From: an uncultured Poribacteria bacterium
GTDB lineage: Bacteria > Poribacteria > WGA-4E > WGA-3G
Reading direction: 5' to 3'
DNA length: 64,000 nucleotides
Assembly (NCBI GenBank): GCA_951828515.1
Contig: OX639992.1
Coordinates: 3,202,217 to 3,266,216, forward strand
The notes beneath the pieces are model-generated. The model saw only the letters and a program-made list of their open reading frames with translations, ran no database searches and was not told the DNA's origin. This document shows, piece after piece, positions 10,818 to 19,987 of this stretch. Each line of letters begins with the position of its first letter. Position 1 is the stretch's first letter. Position numbers and translations under genes: made by a program.

Positions 10818-10993
10818 CTCCTAACCCCAAACCCGGTAGGTGCGGTTTGCAACCGCACCATAGGTGTCAATTTAGGGATATTTTACAGCCCTTGGTCGTC
10901 GTCTCGTAGGCTGGGTAGAACGGATGCCACCAAACCCCATAGGGGTGCTATTGCTTCGCAGTGAGAATAGAAAGCGGCGTATGCCAGCAACCG

Positions 10994-11145
10994 CACCCCG
11001 TATGAAGTTTAAGAATTTAATCGGGTAATTTCTGAACGGTTTATCAATAGGACAACGACAAGCAGGAAGGTTCGTAGTCGTGCGATTCATCGCACGTCGT
11101 GTGGTCCAAGATTACCCAATTTATTTGTTAATCCTCATTAGGAGT
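10994..11145. repeat. MITE-like element C, copy 1
   Basis: A 152-bp element that begins CACCCCGTATGAAGTTTAA and ends in the inverse of this motif (imperfect). It contains the hairpin CGTGCGATTCATCGCACG. A second copy with the same interior is at 12810-12962. The matching ends and loss of coding content fit a non-autonomous element. Confidence 0.65.
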
Positions 11146-11262
11146 GCTATGTCTATAGAAAACGCATCAAGAAGACTCCATCATCTTGTAAATCCTTGAA
11201 TCCTGTCAATCCTGATTCAGACGATGAACACCTACATGTCTCCATAACCAAGTCATCTTTTT

Positions 11263-11904
11263 CTAAAATTGGCCCCTATGGCTTCAAAACCCACCCCGCC
11301 GCTGACGAGGTTTCTCACCTCGCCTCTTGAGTCTCGTAGGTTGGGTAGAACGGATGCCACCAAACCCGTAAATATCATAGAAAGCGAAGGTCGGTCCATA
11401 CACACCCCATTGATCAGAAACCGAGAGAAACCCAACGCTTTCGGCGTCAAGTGCCGGCACCTCTGCGGGTATGACGTTGGGTTTCGCTGGGGTATTGAGT
11501 GGGTATGCCGGCATGTCGTATTTGAGGCGTATTTGGCACCGCTACGTCTTCTTTTTGCGTTCCGCTCTACCCAACCTACGGGACTAAAATTGGCCCCTAT
11601 GGCTTCAAAACCCACCCCGCCGCTGACGAGGTTTCTCACCTCGCCTCTTGAGTCTCGTAGGTTGGGTAGAACGGATGCCACCAAACCCGTAAATATCATA
11701 GAAAGCGAAGGTCGGTCCATACACGCCCCATTGATCAGAAACCGAGAGAAACCCAACGCTTTCGGCGTCAAGTGCCGGGACCTCTGCGGGTATGACGTTG
11801 GGTTTCGCTGGGGTATTGAGTGGGTATGCCGGCATGTCGTATTTGAGGCGTATTTGGCACCGCTACGTCTTCTTTTTGCGTTCCGCTCTACCCAACCTAC
11901 GGGA
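11263..11904. repeat. Tandem duplication of a 321-bp unit
   Basis: Copy 1 is 11263-11583 and copy 2 is 11584-11904; I see only about two substitutions between them. Inside each unit is a roughly 250-bp element with inverted ends, GTCTCGTAGGTTGGGTAGAA at one side and its near-complement at the other, plus an inner inverted pair AAACCCAACG and CGTTGGGTTT. The near identity implies a recent duplication or an assembly artefact. Confidence 0.85.
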
Positions 11905-12129
11905 CCCGAAACCGCTAAATTGACACCTATGGTGCGGTTTGCAACCGCACCGAATGCGTCCAAATAGATGAAATTTACTGATTTTGCGTAAGTCCTGTTT
12001 CAATCAGAAATGGTATTATTTTCTGAGTTTAGGGACATGATAGGACACAATGCCAAATAACGAATCCTAAGACTGATTCTGAAAAAGCAAAAGTTTCACT
12101 GTTTGAATAAATGACGGAAATTTGATAGA

Positions 12130-12399
12130 ATGTTTCCTAATCTAAGCAGAATAGGAGAGTTGATTTTGAAGTTTGAAGAACGATTCCCAGGAAGTGCATT
12201 GCCGGTTTGTAAATCGCCGGATCACGATCCAGATATAAAGGTTGGCTATAAAGTGTTTGAGAGTAACAACAATCAACACATGTACTGGTTGTATTGTGGA
12301 ATTTGCAAGGGAAAGAGTCTGGAGTCAGTCTCCAAGAAGGCATTGTCCGAAGATCCGTTAGCAAATGCAGTTGGGTTAGATTCGCTAAAAAATCGATAG
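12130..12399 (+). CDS. Small hypothetical protein, 89 aa
   Basis: I do not recognise the family. The protein has a helical N-terminus, then CKSPDHD and CGICKGK, so two cysteine pairs or a CHCC set could bind zinc. The ribosome site before the ATG is weak; an in-frame TTG eleven codons later follows AGGAGAG and is an alternative start. It lies alone between inverted TAATACCATTTCTGATTGA copies (12001-12018 and 12604-12622), which may mean that it was carried in with a repeat element or is a remnant. Confidence 0.45.
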   Translation: MFPNLSRIGELILKFEERFPGSALPVCKSPDHDPDIKVGYKVFESNNNQHMYWLYCGICKGKSLESVSKKALSEDPLANAVGLDSLKNR

Positions 12400-12603
12400 T
12401 GATCTTTTGATTTCTAAAAACGAAGTTGACTCTGAAAGAATAGGACTTACGCAAGGCGCAATAATGCACATCGCATTTGGGCGAGTACGCCGCAGAATTG
12501 CGCTACTACGAACCGTGGCTCTTTTGAGAAACACGGGTATGCCCAAGAGATATGGGTTTGTAGTGAGGCGATTTATCGCTTGTTTGGGGAAGTCCTAAAG
12601 AAG

Positions 12604-12728
12604 TAATACCATTTCTGATTGAAATTGTAGCATAAACTGTTAGTTTGGGTTTCCCCCTTGTAGCATAGACTGTGAGTCTGTGCGCGAAGGTGCGGTTCAT
12701 GCAATATAAACTTTTAGAAATGGTATAA
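12604..12728. repeat. MITE-like element B, copy 1
   Basis: This 125-bp element starts TAATACCATTTCTGA and ends with the inverse, AGAAATGGTATAA. Its interior has two short hairpins of one pattern, GTAGCATAAACTGTTAGTTT and GTAGCATAGACTGTGAGTCT, whose arms differ in a compensating way. A related element is at 53061-53201. Confidence 0.6.
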
Positions 12729-12809
12729 TAATCCAAGTTGCCAGTTCTTTACCTACGTAGCACTCCGCTGGAGTGCGGGAGACGGAAAACTCCTTTTCTA
12801 TAGACATAG

Positions 12810-12962
12810 CACCCCGTATGAAGTTTAAGTATTTAATCGGGTAATTTCTGAACGGGTTATAAATAGCAATATGACAAGCAAAACCGTTCGTAGTCGTGCG
12901 ATTCATCGCACGTTCTGTAGTCCAAGATTACCCAATTTATTTGTTAATCCTCATACGGGGTG
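12810..12962. repeat. MITE-like element C, copy 2
   Basis: A 153-bp copy of the element at 10994-11145. Here both termini are well kept: CACCCCGTATGAAGTTTAA at the left and ATCCTCATACGGGGTG at the right. The rest of 12400-13045 has only further short palindromes and no supported gene. Confidence 0.65.
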
Positions 12963-13045
12963 ACGAAAGAGGTTGCAAACTTGTTTAAACATCTATAATT
13001 CGTTAGGTAGCAACTTGGGTTATAATAGAAGAAGGAAACATTCAG

Positions 13046-13888
13046 ATGGCGAATAACCAGATTAAAATCGCGGCATGTCAATTGCTCACCAGTGAAGATG
13101 TTTCTGCTAACACCACGAAAGTGCTCCAGCAGATCGAAACGTGTGCAGAGATGGAGATTCAGATTGCGGCGTTTCCCGAAGGATGTCTGTTCGGCTACTG
13201 CTGTCGGACGGATTATTGGGAACGTATCTCGCCACAGGTTTTTAAAGAGGCAGAAGCAAAAATTGCCGAAGCGGCGCGTCAACATGGAATCGCTGTTATT
13301 GTCGGCTCCGCACATCACGATGGGGAGAATTGGCACAATGACTTGGCAATTTTCGATCCGCAAGGGACCCTCAAATACCGTTATGGCAAAACCTTTCTCG
13401 CAGGGGAGCAGTGGTGTACCAACAATCGTGGTCCGCTACCGATTGTGCAGTTGGCAGGCGTTGACTGTTGCTTCATTATCTGCCACGATGTCCGGTATCC
13501 AGAGTTAGTCAAACTGCCTGCGGCGATGGGGGCACAACTCTGCATTTTCTGTTCTTGTGAAGCGGGGTTGCTATCGGAATATAAACTCTCCGCCTACCGC
13601 GCTATGCCGATCTCACGGGCGACAGAAAACGGTATCTATCTCCTAATGGCGAATACACCTGCAAACCCTGACGACATCCGCTCGCCAGGCTCATCGCACG
13701 GGAACTCGAAGATTGTGCATCCAGATGGTAATGTTATCATAGAGGCTGGGTTCTTCGGAGATGACATCGTTTCGGCAACGATAGACCTCTCACAGTCGAC
13801 AGGTTCGCAGGCGAAACGGACCTGCAATGAAGACACAATCCTTCGAGAATGGTTCCGACAAGGATGCGAATTCGTTGTGAAAGTCTGA
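13046..13888 (+). CDS. Carbon-nitrogen hydrolase (nitrilase superfamily)
   Basis: A 280-residue single-domain member of the nitrilase superfamily, which hydrolyses nitriles or amides through a Glu-Lys-Cys triad. The triad is visible as E45 in FPEG, K115 in YRYGKTF and C146 in IICHDVRYPEL. There is no signal peptide, so it is cytoplasmic. Length fits the amidase-like branches (omega-amidase, N-carbamoylase). The start follows GAAGGAAAC. An amidohydrolase gene begins 31 bp downstream and is probably co-transcribed, hinting at stepwise amide breakdown; the substrate cannot be told from sequence. Confidence 0.9.
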   Translation: MANNQIKIAACQLLTSEDVSANTTKVLQQIETCAEMEIQIAAFPEGCLFGYCCRTDYWERISPQVFKEAEAKIAEAARQHGIAVIVGSAHHDGENWHNDLAIFDPQGTLKYRYGKTFLAGEQWCTNNRGPLPIVQLAGVDCCFIICHDVRYPELVKLPAAMGAQLCIFCSCEAGLLSEYKLSAYRAMPISRATENGIYLLMANTPANPDDIRSPGSSHGNSKIVHPDGNVIIEAGFFGDDIVSATIDLSQSTGSQAKRTCNEDTILREWFRQGCEFVVKV

Positions 13889-13919
13889 AATCAGTAGAGT
13901 ATCTGAAGGAGTTAGATAT

Positions 13920-15173
13920 ATGCCAAATCGAACTGTCCAGATCCGTGCCGGTCGGCTCGTCGATGGAATAAGTACATACGCTAAAACCGATCAGGCGATT
14001 CTTGTAACTGACGGTCGGATTGATGCCGTTGGACATCAAGAAGATATTGCAGAGCAGACGCCACCCGATGCAGAAGTTATTGACCTTGGAGAGGCGTACA
14101 TCACGCCGGGACTCATCGATGGTCATACACATCTGAGCCTCGCAGGCGATGGACGAAACTACGTTCAAATGTTCTCGGAAACCGATGAAATGATGGTGCT
14201 GACCGGTGCGATGAATCTGCAACGCCACCTCGCCGCAGGAATTACGACCCTTCGCGAACACGGTGCCAGAAACAGGGTAGGATTCACGCTCAAGGAAGGG
14301 CTTGAACGCGGTTATATTCCGGGTCCCCGCACCTTAGTGAGCGGACGACCGATCACTTGCACAGGCGGACATTTCCACATGTGTAACGAGACAGCGGATG
14401 GTGAAGCTGAAATGCAACGTTCGGTCCGCCGCTTGGTTCACGAAGGCGCAGATTACATCAAGATTATGGCATCCGGTGGAGGGACTGCTGGAACGATTCC
14501 GGGACGCGCCAGCTACTCTGTCGCCGAGCTGCACGCCGCTGTCCACGAAGCGCACCATTTCCATCGACTCACAGTAGCACATTGCCGAGCGAAAGAATCG
14601 ATGGTGCGCGCTGTCGAAGCAGGTATAGATCTGATGGAACATGCGGAATTCCTTGACCCAGACGGTGAACTCCGGTTCGATCCCAAAATTGCAGAGATGA
14701 TGGCAGAATCCGGCATCTGGATTAGTCCAACCCTTCAAGCGTGGACGGGTTATCCTCGTATCGTCGAACTCCGTGCTAAACGTGACACCGATACGATTTC
14801 CTCTGACGAAACAACCGAATTGCAGCGACTTGAGGCGCGAGCAGAAGTACGCTTAGACGTGATGCGACGTATGCTCGACTACGGACTCCGCGAGCGAATT
14901 GTCCCGGGCACGGATTCAGGTGTCGGCAATCTCGCATTCGGTCATCTCGATTATGATTTGCAACTGCTCGTTGAAGTCGGATTTACGCCTGCAGAGGCAC
15001 TTATTTCAGCGACCCGTATTTCCGCCGAGGCGATCGGAATGGCAGACGAAATTGGAACGATCGAAGTGGGAAAAATCGCCGATCTCGTCGCTTTCGAGGG
15101 CGATCCGACAAACGACATAGATGCGTTTAGTCGAGTGACGGCGGTATTTCAAGCGGGGCAACGCGTGAAATGA
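13920..15173 (+). CDS. Metal-dependent amidohydrolase (imidazolonepropionase-like)
   Basis: A 417-residue amidohydrolase-superfamily enzyme. The metal-binding HxH is in DGHTHLS (H69, H71); a lysine for bridging follows in YIKIMASGG; later histidines are in VAHCRAKE and LMEHAEF; and the final aspartate is in PGTDSG. The C-terminal EVGKIADLVAFEGDP is the closing strand typical of this family. Members cleave C-N bonds in cyclic amides, dipeptides (Xaa-Pro-like) or organophosphates; the exact substrate is unknown. GGAG lies before the ATG. Its stop overlaps the start of the Nudix remnant. Confidence 0.92.
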   Translation: MPNRTVQIRAGRLVDGISTYAKTDQAILVTDGRIDAVGHQEDIAEQTPPDAEVIDLGEAYITPGLIDGHTHLSLAGDGRNYVQMFSETDEMMVLTGAMNLQRHLAAGITTLREHGARNRVGFTLKEGLERGYIPGPRTLVSGRPITCTGGHFHMCNETADGEAEMQRSVRRLVHEGADYIKIMASGGGTAGTIPGRASYSVAELHAAVHEAHHFHRLTVAHCRAKESMVRAVEAGIDLMEHAEFLDPDGELRFDPKIAEMMAESGIWISPTLQAWTGYPRIVELRAKRDTDTISSDETTELQRLEARAEVRLDVMRRMLDYGLRERIVPGTDSGVGNLAFGHLDYDLQLLVEVGFTPAEALISATRISAEAIGMADEIGTIEVGKIADLVAFEGDPTNDIDAFSRVTAVFQAGQRVK

Positions 15174-15373
15174 GGCACAATATGCAGTCAAACATTGACT
15201 CTACTATTATTCAGCAGTTGGTTACCGATTCTCAAAAAGATGGCGTGCAAAAATTGGTTGTAGGTGCGGTAATCTGTATAAACAACAAATTCTTGCTCAT
15301 AGAGCGCGTTCTATCTGACTTCATGGGTGGATTTGTTGAAATTCCAAGTGATGAATTGGCAGCCCCCTTTTAA
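15170..15373 (+). pseudogene. Truncated Nudix hydrolase, N-terminal part
   Basis: The 67 codons start inside the stop of the amidohydrolase gene (ATGA overlap). The sequence VVGAVICINNKFLLIERV then GGFVEIPSDE matches the first strands of a Nudix domain up to the start of the Nudix box, whose G-x5-E-x7-REUxEExGU part is missing. The frame ends 6 bp before the antitoxin gene, so a deletion or insertion at the edge of the toxin-antitoxin cassette probably removed the rest. Confidence 0.65.
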
Positions 15374-15379
15374 AGCGGT

Positions 15380-15781
15380 CTACCGGCTCTCCGTAGTGAC
15401 TTCAACCCTGGGGGGCGCGGCTTCTCGCGGTGCAACCGGGTAATTCTTCGTTGTAACCTCAACACTCGGATCCACGGCCTCCAGCGGAACAATTGACAAC
15501 TGCCCTCCGAGGGCGGTAATAATGTTTATGAGCATATCAAGCCGGGGTGCCTCCTTGCTGGAGAGGACTTCCAACAGGACTTCGGCCTCAATCTGGGTTT
15601 GCTTGGCGAGGATTCCAACGCCGCCTTGTGCCTCAATAACATTGCGGAGTCCTTTGAGAAAGAAGGGTGTATCACCATCGATTTGGTATTCCTCTAACGA
15701 TACATCCAGATAACTAATTGCCTTTCCTCTGTCAGCAAGTCGTTCTCTTAGAAACTCTTGTAAAGTTCTCAGTTTTCTCAT
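15380..15781 (-). CDS. Antitoxin with helix-turn-helix (HigA-like)
   Basis: A 133-residue protein. The N-terminal half has LRNVIEAQGGVGILAKQTQI followed by LLEVLSSKEAPRLDMLINII, the helix-turn-helix pattern of addiction-module antidote proteins that pair with HigB/RelE-like toxins. I chose the ATG at 15781, which follows AGGAGG at good spacing, over an upstream alternative. It overlaps the toxin stop by four bases (ATGA), so translation is coupled. The C-terminal tail holds an imperfect duplication of the EVTT motif, unusual for the family. Confidence 0.85.
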   Translation of the reverse strand: MRKLRTLQEFLRERLADRGKAISYLDVSLEEYQIDGDTPFFLKGLRNVIEAQGGVGILAKQTQIEAEVLLEVLSSKEAPRLDMLINIITALGGQLSIVPLEAVDPSVEVTTKNYPVAPREAAPPRVEVTTESR

Positions 15782-16116
15782 TGGTGTGCCTCCTTGTATT
15801 GCAACCAATACTGTTTTGCACGTTCAATGTCCCTATTCTGTGAGTTCTTACCACCACCGCAGAGGAGAAGAACTATTATGTTATCTACTTCACCAAAATA
15901 GACACGATAGCCTGGACCAAAGTCAAGAATCAATTCAAACACACCGGCACCAACAGATTTGTATTCACCCAAATTGCCAGTTTCAACCCGCTCCAGTCGT
16001 CTGTCAATTCTGTTTTGTGTTTTTGGGTCGCGAAGCGAGTCATACCATTCAGTGAAAGGCTCCCGCCCGTTTGCAGTTTGATGGTATCGTATTTCTCTTG
16101 GATGTGCGTCCCGCAT
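15778..16116 (-). CDS. RelE/HigB-like toxin of a type II module
   Basis: The 112 residues fit the phage-Gp49-like/HigB branch of the RelE/ParE superfamily: EWYDSLRDPKTQNRIDRRLERV, LGEYKSVGAGVFELILDFGPG and YRVYFGEVDNIIVLLLCGGGK. Such toxins cleave mRNA at the ribosome. Toxin precedes antitoxin, as in higBA. The positively charged residues of the strand core (R and K around GPGYRVYF and GGGKNSQ) are kept, so it looks intact. A promoter-like sequence lies 70 bp upstream. Confidence 0.87.
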   Translation of the reverse strand: MRDAHPREIRYHQTANGREPFTEWYDSLRDPKTQNRIDRRLERVETGNLGEYKSVGAGVFELILDFGPGYRVYFGEVDNIIVLLLCGGGKNSQNRDIERAKQYWLQYKEAHQ

Positions 16117-16185
16117 TGACGTGCTCTTGTTTGCTGATATACATGGAAATTCGGCATGACCAGTGAACCGATCTGCTGTTTCTCA

Positions 16186-16215
16186 ATTATACGCTATTCT
16201 CTCTTAAAAATACAA
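16186..16215 (-). promoter_or_regulatory. Probable sigma70-type promoter of the toxin-antitoxin operon
   Basis: On the minus strand a -35 TTGTAT (16215-16210) and a perfect -10 TATAAT (16191-16186) are 18 bp apart. Transcription would start near 16179, about 60 nt before the toxin ATG. Confidence 0.5.
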
Positions 16216-16321
16216 CCGAAATTTCGCGTTATAGAGGCAGAGGATTAAAAAATGGAATGGGTTTGCCCCTGCTGAGATACCTATTTCAACAACTCGTACC
16301 ATTTGCGTAGGACGGCACAAC

Positions 16322-17074
16322 TCAAAATTCATAGATGTCCGCACGCCGTTTTGCTACCTTATGTCGGACGAGTGCCTGAAGGTCCTCCGGCATACGCGCA
16401 AACGTCTCTGGAAGAACGGGTTGATGACCGCCTTCGCGCATGAGATTCCACCAAGGCGGGTAGTAGGCGATATTCAACGCCATGCGATGTTGGTCGTCGG
16501 TTGTGTTCGCGCCCTGCCCGTGCCATGTGCCGCCGTGCCACAACAGCACGGAACCGCGTCGTCCACAGACAGGCACTGGATGACTCTCTGCAATATCGGA
16601 TGCCGAAGGTCTACGCCGCGCCCGATGGCTGAATGGCACGACAAGGGTCGCGCCGTTCTCAACAGTAAAATCCGTTATCATCCAGATCGAATTAATCATC
16701 CATGGCGTTTCAGGCAAGCGCGCTGGCAAGTCGTGCGTTGAATCGGAGTGTATACCCCCCTGCGAAGCACGCGGTTTGACCCACTTTGTGCAAGCCTCTC
16801 CGAGTCGAGCGCCGTCGCCGAGGAAATGGCGGACAACCTGTAGCACCCGCGGATGTGCGATGCACTCCCAACACATCTCATCGAGGTTGACTACCCCGAA
16901 AAGGGTTTGATACAGGTCGGCACCCGGATCCTGAAAAGCGTCGCGATTCGCAGGGTTTCGGTGGAGTTGGAAGTATTTCTCCGCCATGGCATCGGCTTGT
17001 GCTGTAGGGATCGCATCTTCAATCAAACAATAACCGAATGTTTCGAGATGTGCTATTGTGTCTTGTTGTGGCAT
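16322..17074 (-). CDS. Phytanoyl-CoA dioxygenase (PhyH) family protein
   Basis: A 250-residue Fe(II)/2-oxoglutarate dioxygenase. The iron site H-x-D is in GGIHSDSTHD (H109, D111), the distal histidine is H185 in GGTWHGQG, and R197 in DQHRMAL would bind 2-oxoglutarate. PhyH proteins hydroxylate small carbon chains or secondary metabolites. Poribacteria carry many copies, and the substrate here is unknown. A GGAG motif precedes the ATG. It stands alone between the toxin-antitoxin module and a divergent methyltransferase gene. Confidence 0.9.
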   Translation of the reverse strand: MPQQDTIAHLETFGYCLIEDAIPTAQADAMAEKYFQLHRNPANRDAFQDPGADLYQTLFGVVNLDEMCWECIAHPRVLQVVRHFLGDGARLGEACTKWVKPRASQGGIHSDSTHDLPARLPETPWMINSIWMITDFTVENGATLVVPFSHRARRRPSASDIAESHPVPVCGRRGSVLLWHGGTWHGQGANTTDDQHRMALNIAYYPPWWNLMREGGHQPVLPETFARMPEDLQALVRHKVAKRRADIYEF

Positions 17075-17187
17075 TTACAGAACTCCTATACTTTCGGATA
17101 ACGCAGTAGTGTGCTGAGATGACGCGTTCCAGTTATTTTGCCACAATTTATCATGTCAGACAAGCGGAAAAATTAAGGATTTACTGA

Positions 17188-17991
17188 ATGCAGAAAAAAA
17201 ATGAAGTCGAAACGGGTGAATGGAATCGGCTTGTGATGGATGCCTATCACTCGCTGGAGTTTTTGGTTACGATGCATTACCTGCGGAAACATCTGCCTGA
17301 GACAGGTAAGGTTTTAGATGCAGGTGGCGGACCCGGGCGTTATACGCTTGAACTTTGTCGGGCAGGCTATGATGTCGTTCTCTTGGATATTGACCGAGCA
17401 TACACGACTTTTGCTGAAGAAAAAATCAGATTAGAACCCAAACACGTTTCGAGCCGACTCATCGCGTCGGTTGTTGGGGATATACGAGACCTTTCACGTT
17501 TTAACACGAATGCCTTTGATGCGGTGCTATGCCTTGGGGGTCCGTTAACGCATATCAGCGATGCAACCGAGCGAATTCAAGCAACCTCTGAATTGGTTCG
17601 GGTCGCCAAACCTGATGCAACTGTTTGCATTTCCGTTATGGGTTACCTGGCGATGCTGCGGACTGTTCTCAGTCGTGTGAGTCAGGAATTGATAACACCG
17701 CAGTATTGGGAACTCATAAAGGAAGGAAAAGGAAATAACCTTGTTGGTGGTAGTCTGTGGCATTTTTTTCGGGCTTCCGAACTTCAGCAACTCGCTGAAT
17801 CATGCGGATTGATTACACTGGAGATGGTAGGTTGCGAGGGACTTTCAACGGGGTTACCCGAAGCGACCAACACGGTGGCAGAAGATTCAGCAAAGTGGGA
17901 ACGTTGGGTCGAGTTAGTCTTGGAAACGGCAACGGAACCCGCCATCGTGGACATGGCTGCGCACATCTTGTACATCGGTCAGGCTGGCTAA
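17188..17991 (+). CDS. Class I SAM-dependent methyltransferase
   Basis: 267 residues with the Rossmann motif VLDAGGGPGRYT (42-53), the acidic residue ending strand 2 in VVLLDIDRAY, and motif II-like FDAVLCLGGPLTH. The acceptor is unknown. AAGGA precedes the ATG by 8 bp. The gene converges on another methyltransferase gene that ends three bases away. Confidence 0.88.
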   Translation: MQKKNEVETGEWNRLVMDAYHSLEFLVTMHYLRKHLPETGKVLDAGGGPGRYTLELCRAGYDVVLLDIDRAYTTFAEEKIRLEPKHVSSRLIASVVGDIRDLSRFNTNAFDAVLCLGGPLTHISDATERIQATSELVRVAKPDATVCISVMGYLAMLRTVLSRVSQELITPQYWELIKEGKGNNLVGGSLWHFFRASELQQLAESCGLITLEMVGCEGLSTGLPEATNTVAEDSAKWERWVELVLETATEPAIVDMAAHILYIGQAG

Positions 17992-17994
17992 CCC

Positions 17995-18675
17995 TCATCC
18001 ATTTTGATTCCGAAACACCAACATAAATCTATTTTCTTCTATTTGCTCTACCTTTTCTAAAGGAAGATGTTTCTCAATGATGTACCTGGTAAAGGCAATT
18101 GTCCAAAAGTACGTTGGATTCGCGTATACACCTTTGTCAGGAATTGCCCTGATTCCTCCTATCAAACCTGTCTGGACATCATATCGTTCTGGAAGGGTTT
18201 CCTCACCCGCTCTCTTAACCAATCCATCATGTATAATGACAACGAAAAGACCGTTATCCGATAGAATCCGTTTAAGTTGAACTGTTAAATTCTCCAGTGC
18301 CTGATACGATAGGTACACATTGTTTTCAGGGAGCAGCGCGAGATCGAAAGCATTCTCTTTGTAAGGTAAAGCCGTTATATCCCCGATATTAAATTGGCAT
18401 CGACTCTTTCTTTTCTGTGCCACCTTTTTAGCGTGGCGGAGTGGAATTTCTGCGAAGTCGATACCAGTGGCTATCGCACCCATCTCTTCCATAGCAAAAG
18501 TGAACCGTCCCGCGTTGCAGCCTAAGTCTAAGGCGCGCATGCTGGGTTTTATGAGTTTAGGCAAATAGTCTTCATATCTCTCAACGGCAAATTGTGATCT
18601 TGGGTTATCAGGATCAGTGGTCGGATGGACACCAGCCGCATTGTAGTGTTTCTGAATCGCATCAAATGTGTTCAT
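17995..18675 (-). CDS. Class I SAM-dependent methyltransferase
   Basis: 226 residues from the ATG at 18675, which has GAAGGA upstream (an in-frame TTG six codons earlier is less likely). The SAM motif is RALDLGCNAGRFT and strand 2 ends in TGIDFAEI; the later FDLALLPENNVYLS is of the Methyltransf_11/25 type. It converges tail to tail with the gene at 17188-17991 with only 3 bp between stops, so no ordinary terminator separates them and the transcripts should overlap. Confidence 0.87.
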   Translation of the reverse strand: MNTFDAIQKHYNAAGVHPTTDPDNPRSQFAVERYEDYLPKLIKPSMRALDLGCNAGRFTFAMEEMGAIATGIDFAEIPLRHAKKVAQKRKSRCQFNIGDITALPYKENAFDLALLPENNVYLSYQALENLTVQLKRILSDNGLFVVIIHDGLVKRAGEETLPERYDVQTGLIGGIRAIPDKGVYANPTYFWTIAFTRYIIEKHLPLEKVEQIEENRFMLVFRNQNG

Positions 18676-18908
18676 GTCTACTTTTTCCTTCAAATATGGC
18701 TTGCACTATACGGTACTATCGTGTAAATTAGCGGAATAGGATGTGTCAAATATTTTTACATAATTCATCATGTTGGACAAGGGAAATTTACTATATTAAC
18801 ATGACTTCCACTTAAATAATTTCGCGTGCTGGAAACCAGCCCGTTACGGCACACGGCGTGTGCCTACTACTTTTAATCGAATTCACGTTATAGTAAGGAG
18901 TCCTGCAA

Positions 18909-19973
18909 ATGCTATCAACCGAAAACATGGGAGGCGTTGTCGTCACGCCAAGCCAATTAAGCGAGATGCAAGCGGATGACTACATCCTACACGCCCGCGA
19001 TGGTGTGCTAAACAAGATGGAAGTGGAGAAAATCCGTATGCCTTTGGACCCACAGGCGCACTACCAAGGATTGAACCTCGTTCTGGCTCCCAATGGCACC
19101 ATCTATACGGTGCAACAGACCATTATCTCCAAGTCCACGGACGGCGGTAAGCGTTGGGAGCATCTCAACAGAGATCCGTCTGCTTTCGGTTTCAACGGAT
19201 GGTTGTTGCAAGCCAATCGCCACGGGCAATTAATCAACGTGAGTCAACAGGGTGAAGACTCGCCAATCACCGTCTGGCTGTCTGATGATGAAGGTCAAAC
19301 GTGGGAGCAGACGAGTGAAATAGATCTCGCGCCGTTTAAGAAAACTGTCGCCGGTTCGAGCCTAACTCGACTCAGCGATGGGACGCTCCTGCTACCGATT
19401 AAAAGACGGGACGATCCATTCTACGAAGGCACTAACCCGACGTATGTCTTTGTTTCGGACGATGATGGGCATACCTTCTCGAACCGCTTTTTCTTGTCGG
19501 ACTACGGCAACGAGGTCAACATTGCTGAATTGTTCCCCGGAAGATTGCTCGCAGTCATCCGATATCAGCCGGGACCGCCAGATCAGCCCCACACGGACAA
19601 GACCGTTTTCCTCGCCGATTCGGTGGACAATGGTGCCACATGGGCAAATCTGCGTCAACTGACGAGTGTGCATGGACAGTGTCACGGGGCTGCCGTTGGG
19701 CTTTCCAATAGTCGCGCCGTTGTGGCATACGATCACCGTTATCCGCGCGAACTCGGTAGTGGTCGCGCGATGGTAAGTGATGACAATGCCGAAAGTTGGT
19801 CCGATGAGGTCTATTATCTCTGTCACGGACACGTCGCTGGTTTCCCACGACACATTAGCCTGGACGGAGAAGAGATACTAACCTTCATCGGCTCTTGCTA
19901 CGGCGATGTCAGCGAATGGGAGAACGCCACGGGAAACTCACACTTCTGTGTCATCCGATGGCAACCGGTTTAG
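18909..19973 (+). CDS. Sialidase-like BNR/Asp-box protein
   Basis: 354 residues with at least five Asp-box motifs (STDGGKRW, LSDDEGQTW, VSDDDGHTF, SVDNGATW and VSDDNAESW) spaced as in six-bladed sialidase propellers. This supports a glycoside hydrolase family 33-like or related neuraminidase fold. No signal peptide is visible, so it may act on imported oligosaccharides. The dehydratase-like gene starts 14 bp later and is probably in the same operon, which would fit catabolism of a released acid sugar. AAGGAG precedes the ATG. Confidence 0.85.
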   Translation: MLSTENMGGVVVTPSQLSEMQADDYILHARDGVLNKMEVEKIRMPLDPQAHYQGLNLVLAPNGTIYTVQQTIISKSTDGGKRWEHLNRDPSAFGFNGWLLQANRHGQLINVSQQGEDSPITVWLSDDEGQTWEQTSEIDLAPFKKTVAGSSLTRLSDGTLLLPIKRRDDPFYEGTNPTYVFVSDDDGHTFSNRFFLSDYGNEVNIAELFPGRLLAVIRYQPGPPDQPHTDKTVFLADSVDNGATWANLRQLTSVHGQCHGAAVGLSNSRAVVAYDHRYPRELGSGRAMVSDDNAESWSDEVYYLCHGHVAGFPRHISLDGEEILTFIGSCYGDVSEWENATGNSHFCVIRWQPV

Positions 19974-19987
19974 TTAGGACGACAATT

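Larger units (their letters stand above)
10839..11951. repeat. 1.1-kb segment bounded by inverted 37-bp repeats
   Basis: The left end (10839-10877) and the right end (11915-11951) are inverted copies of one sequence: a palindrome GGTGCGGTTTGCAACCGCACC followed by ATAGGTGTCAATTTAG. The segment holds a MITE-like element, a partial copy of the GTAGGTTGGGTAGAACGGA repeat near 10906, and a 321-bp tandem duplication. No transposase is encoded. Frames open on both strands here are by-products of the repeats. The left palindrome could also act as terminator of the giant gene. Confidence 0.7.

Noticed and set aside
11253-11967. Open frames of more than 230 codons on both strands
   Set aside because: Both follow the 321-bp tandem duplication (a multiple of three), so one open unit is doubled. 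The peptides are low in sense and no start site is seen.
18067-18280. Short plus-strand frames opposite the methyltransferase at 17995-18675
   Set aside because: No ribosome site or similarity; the minus-strand SAM motif is clear.
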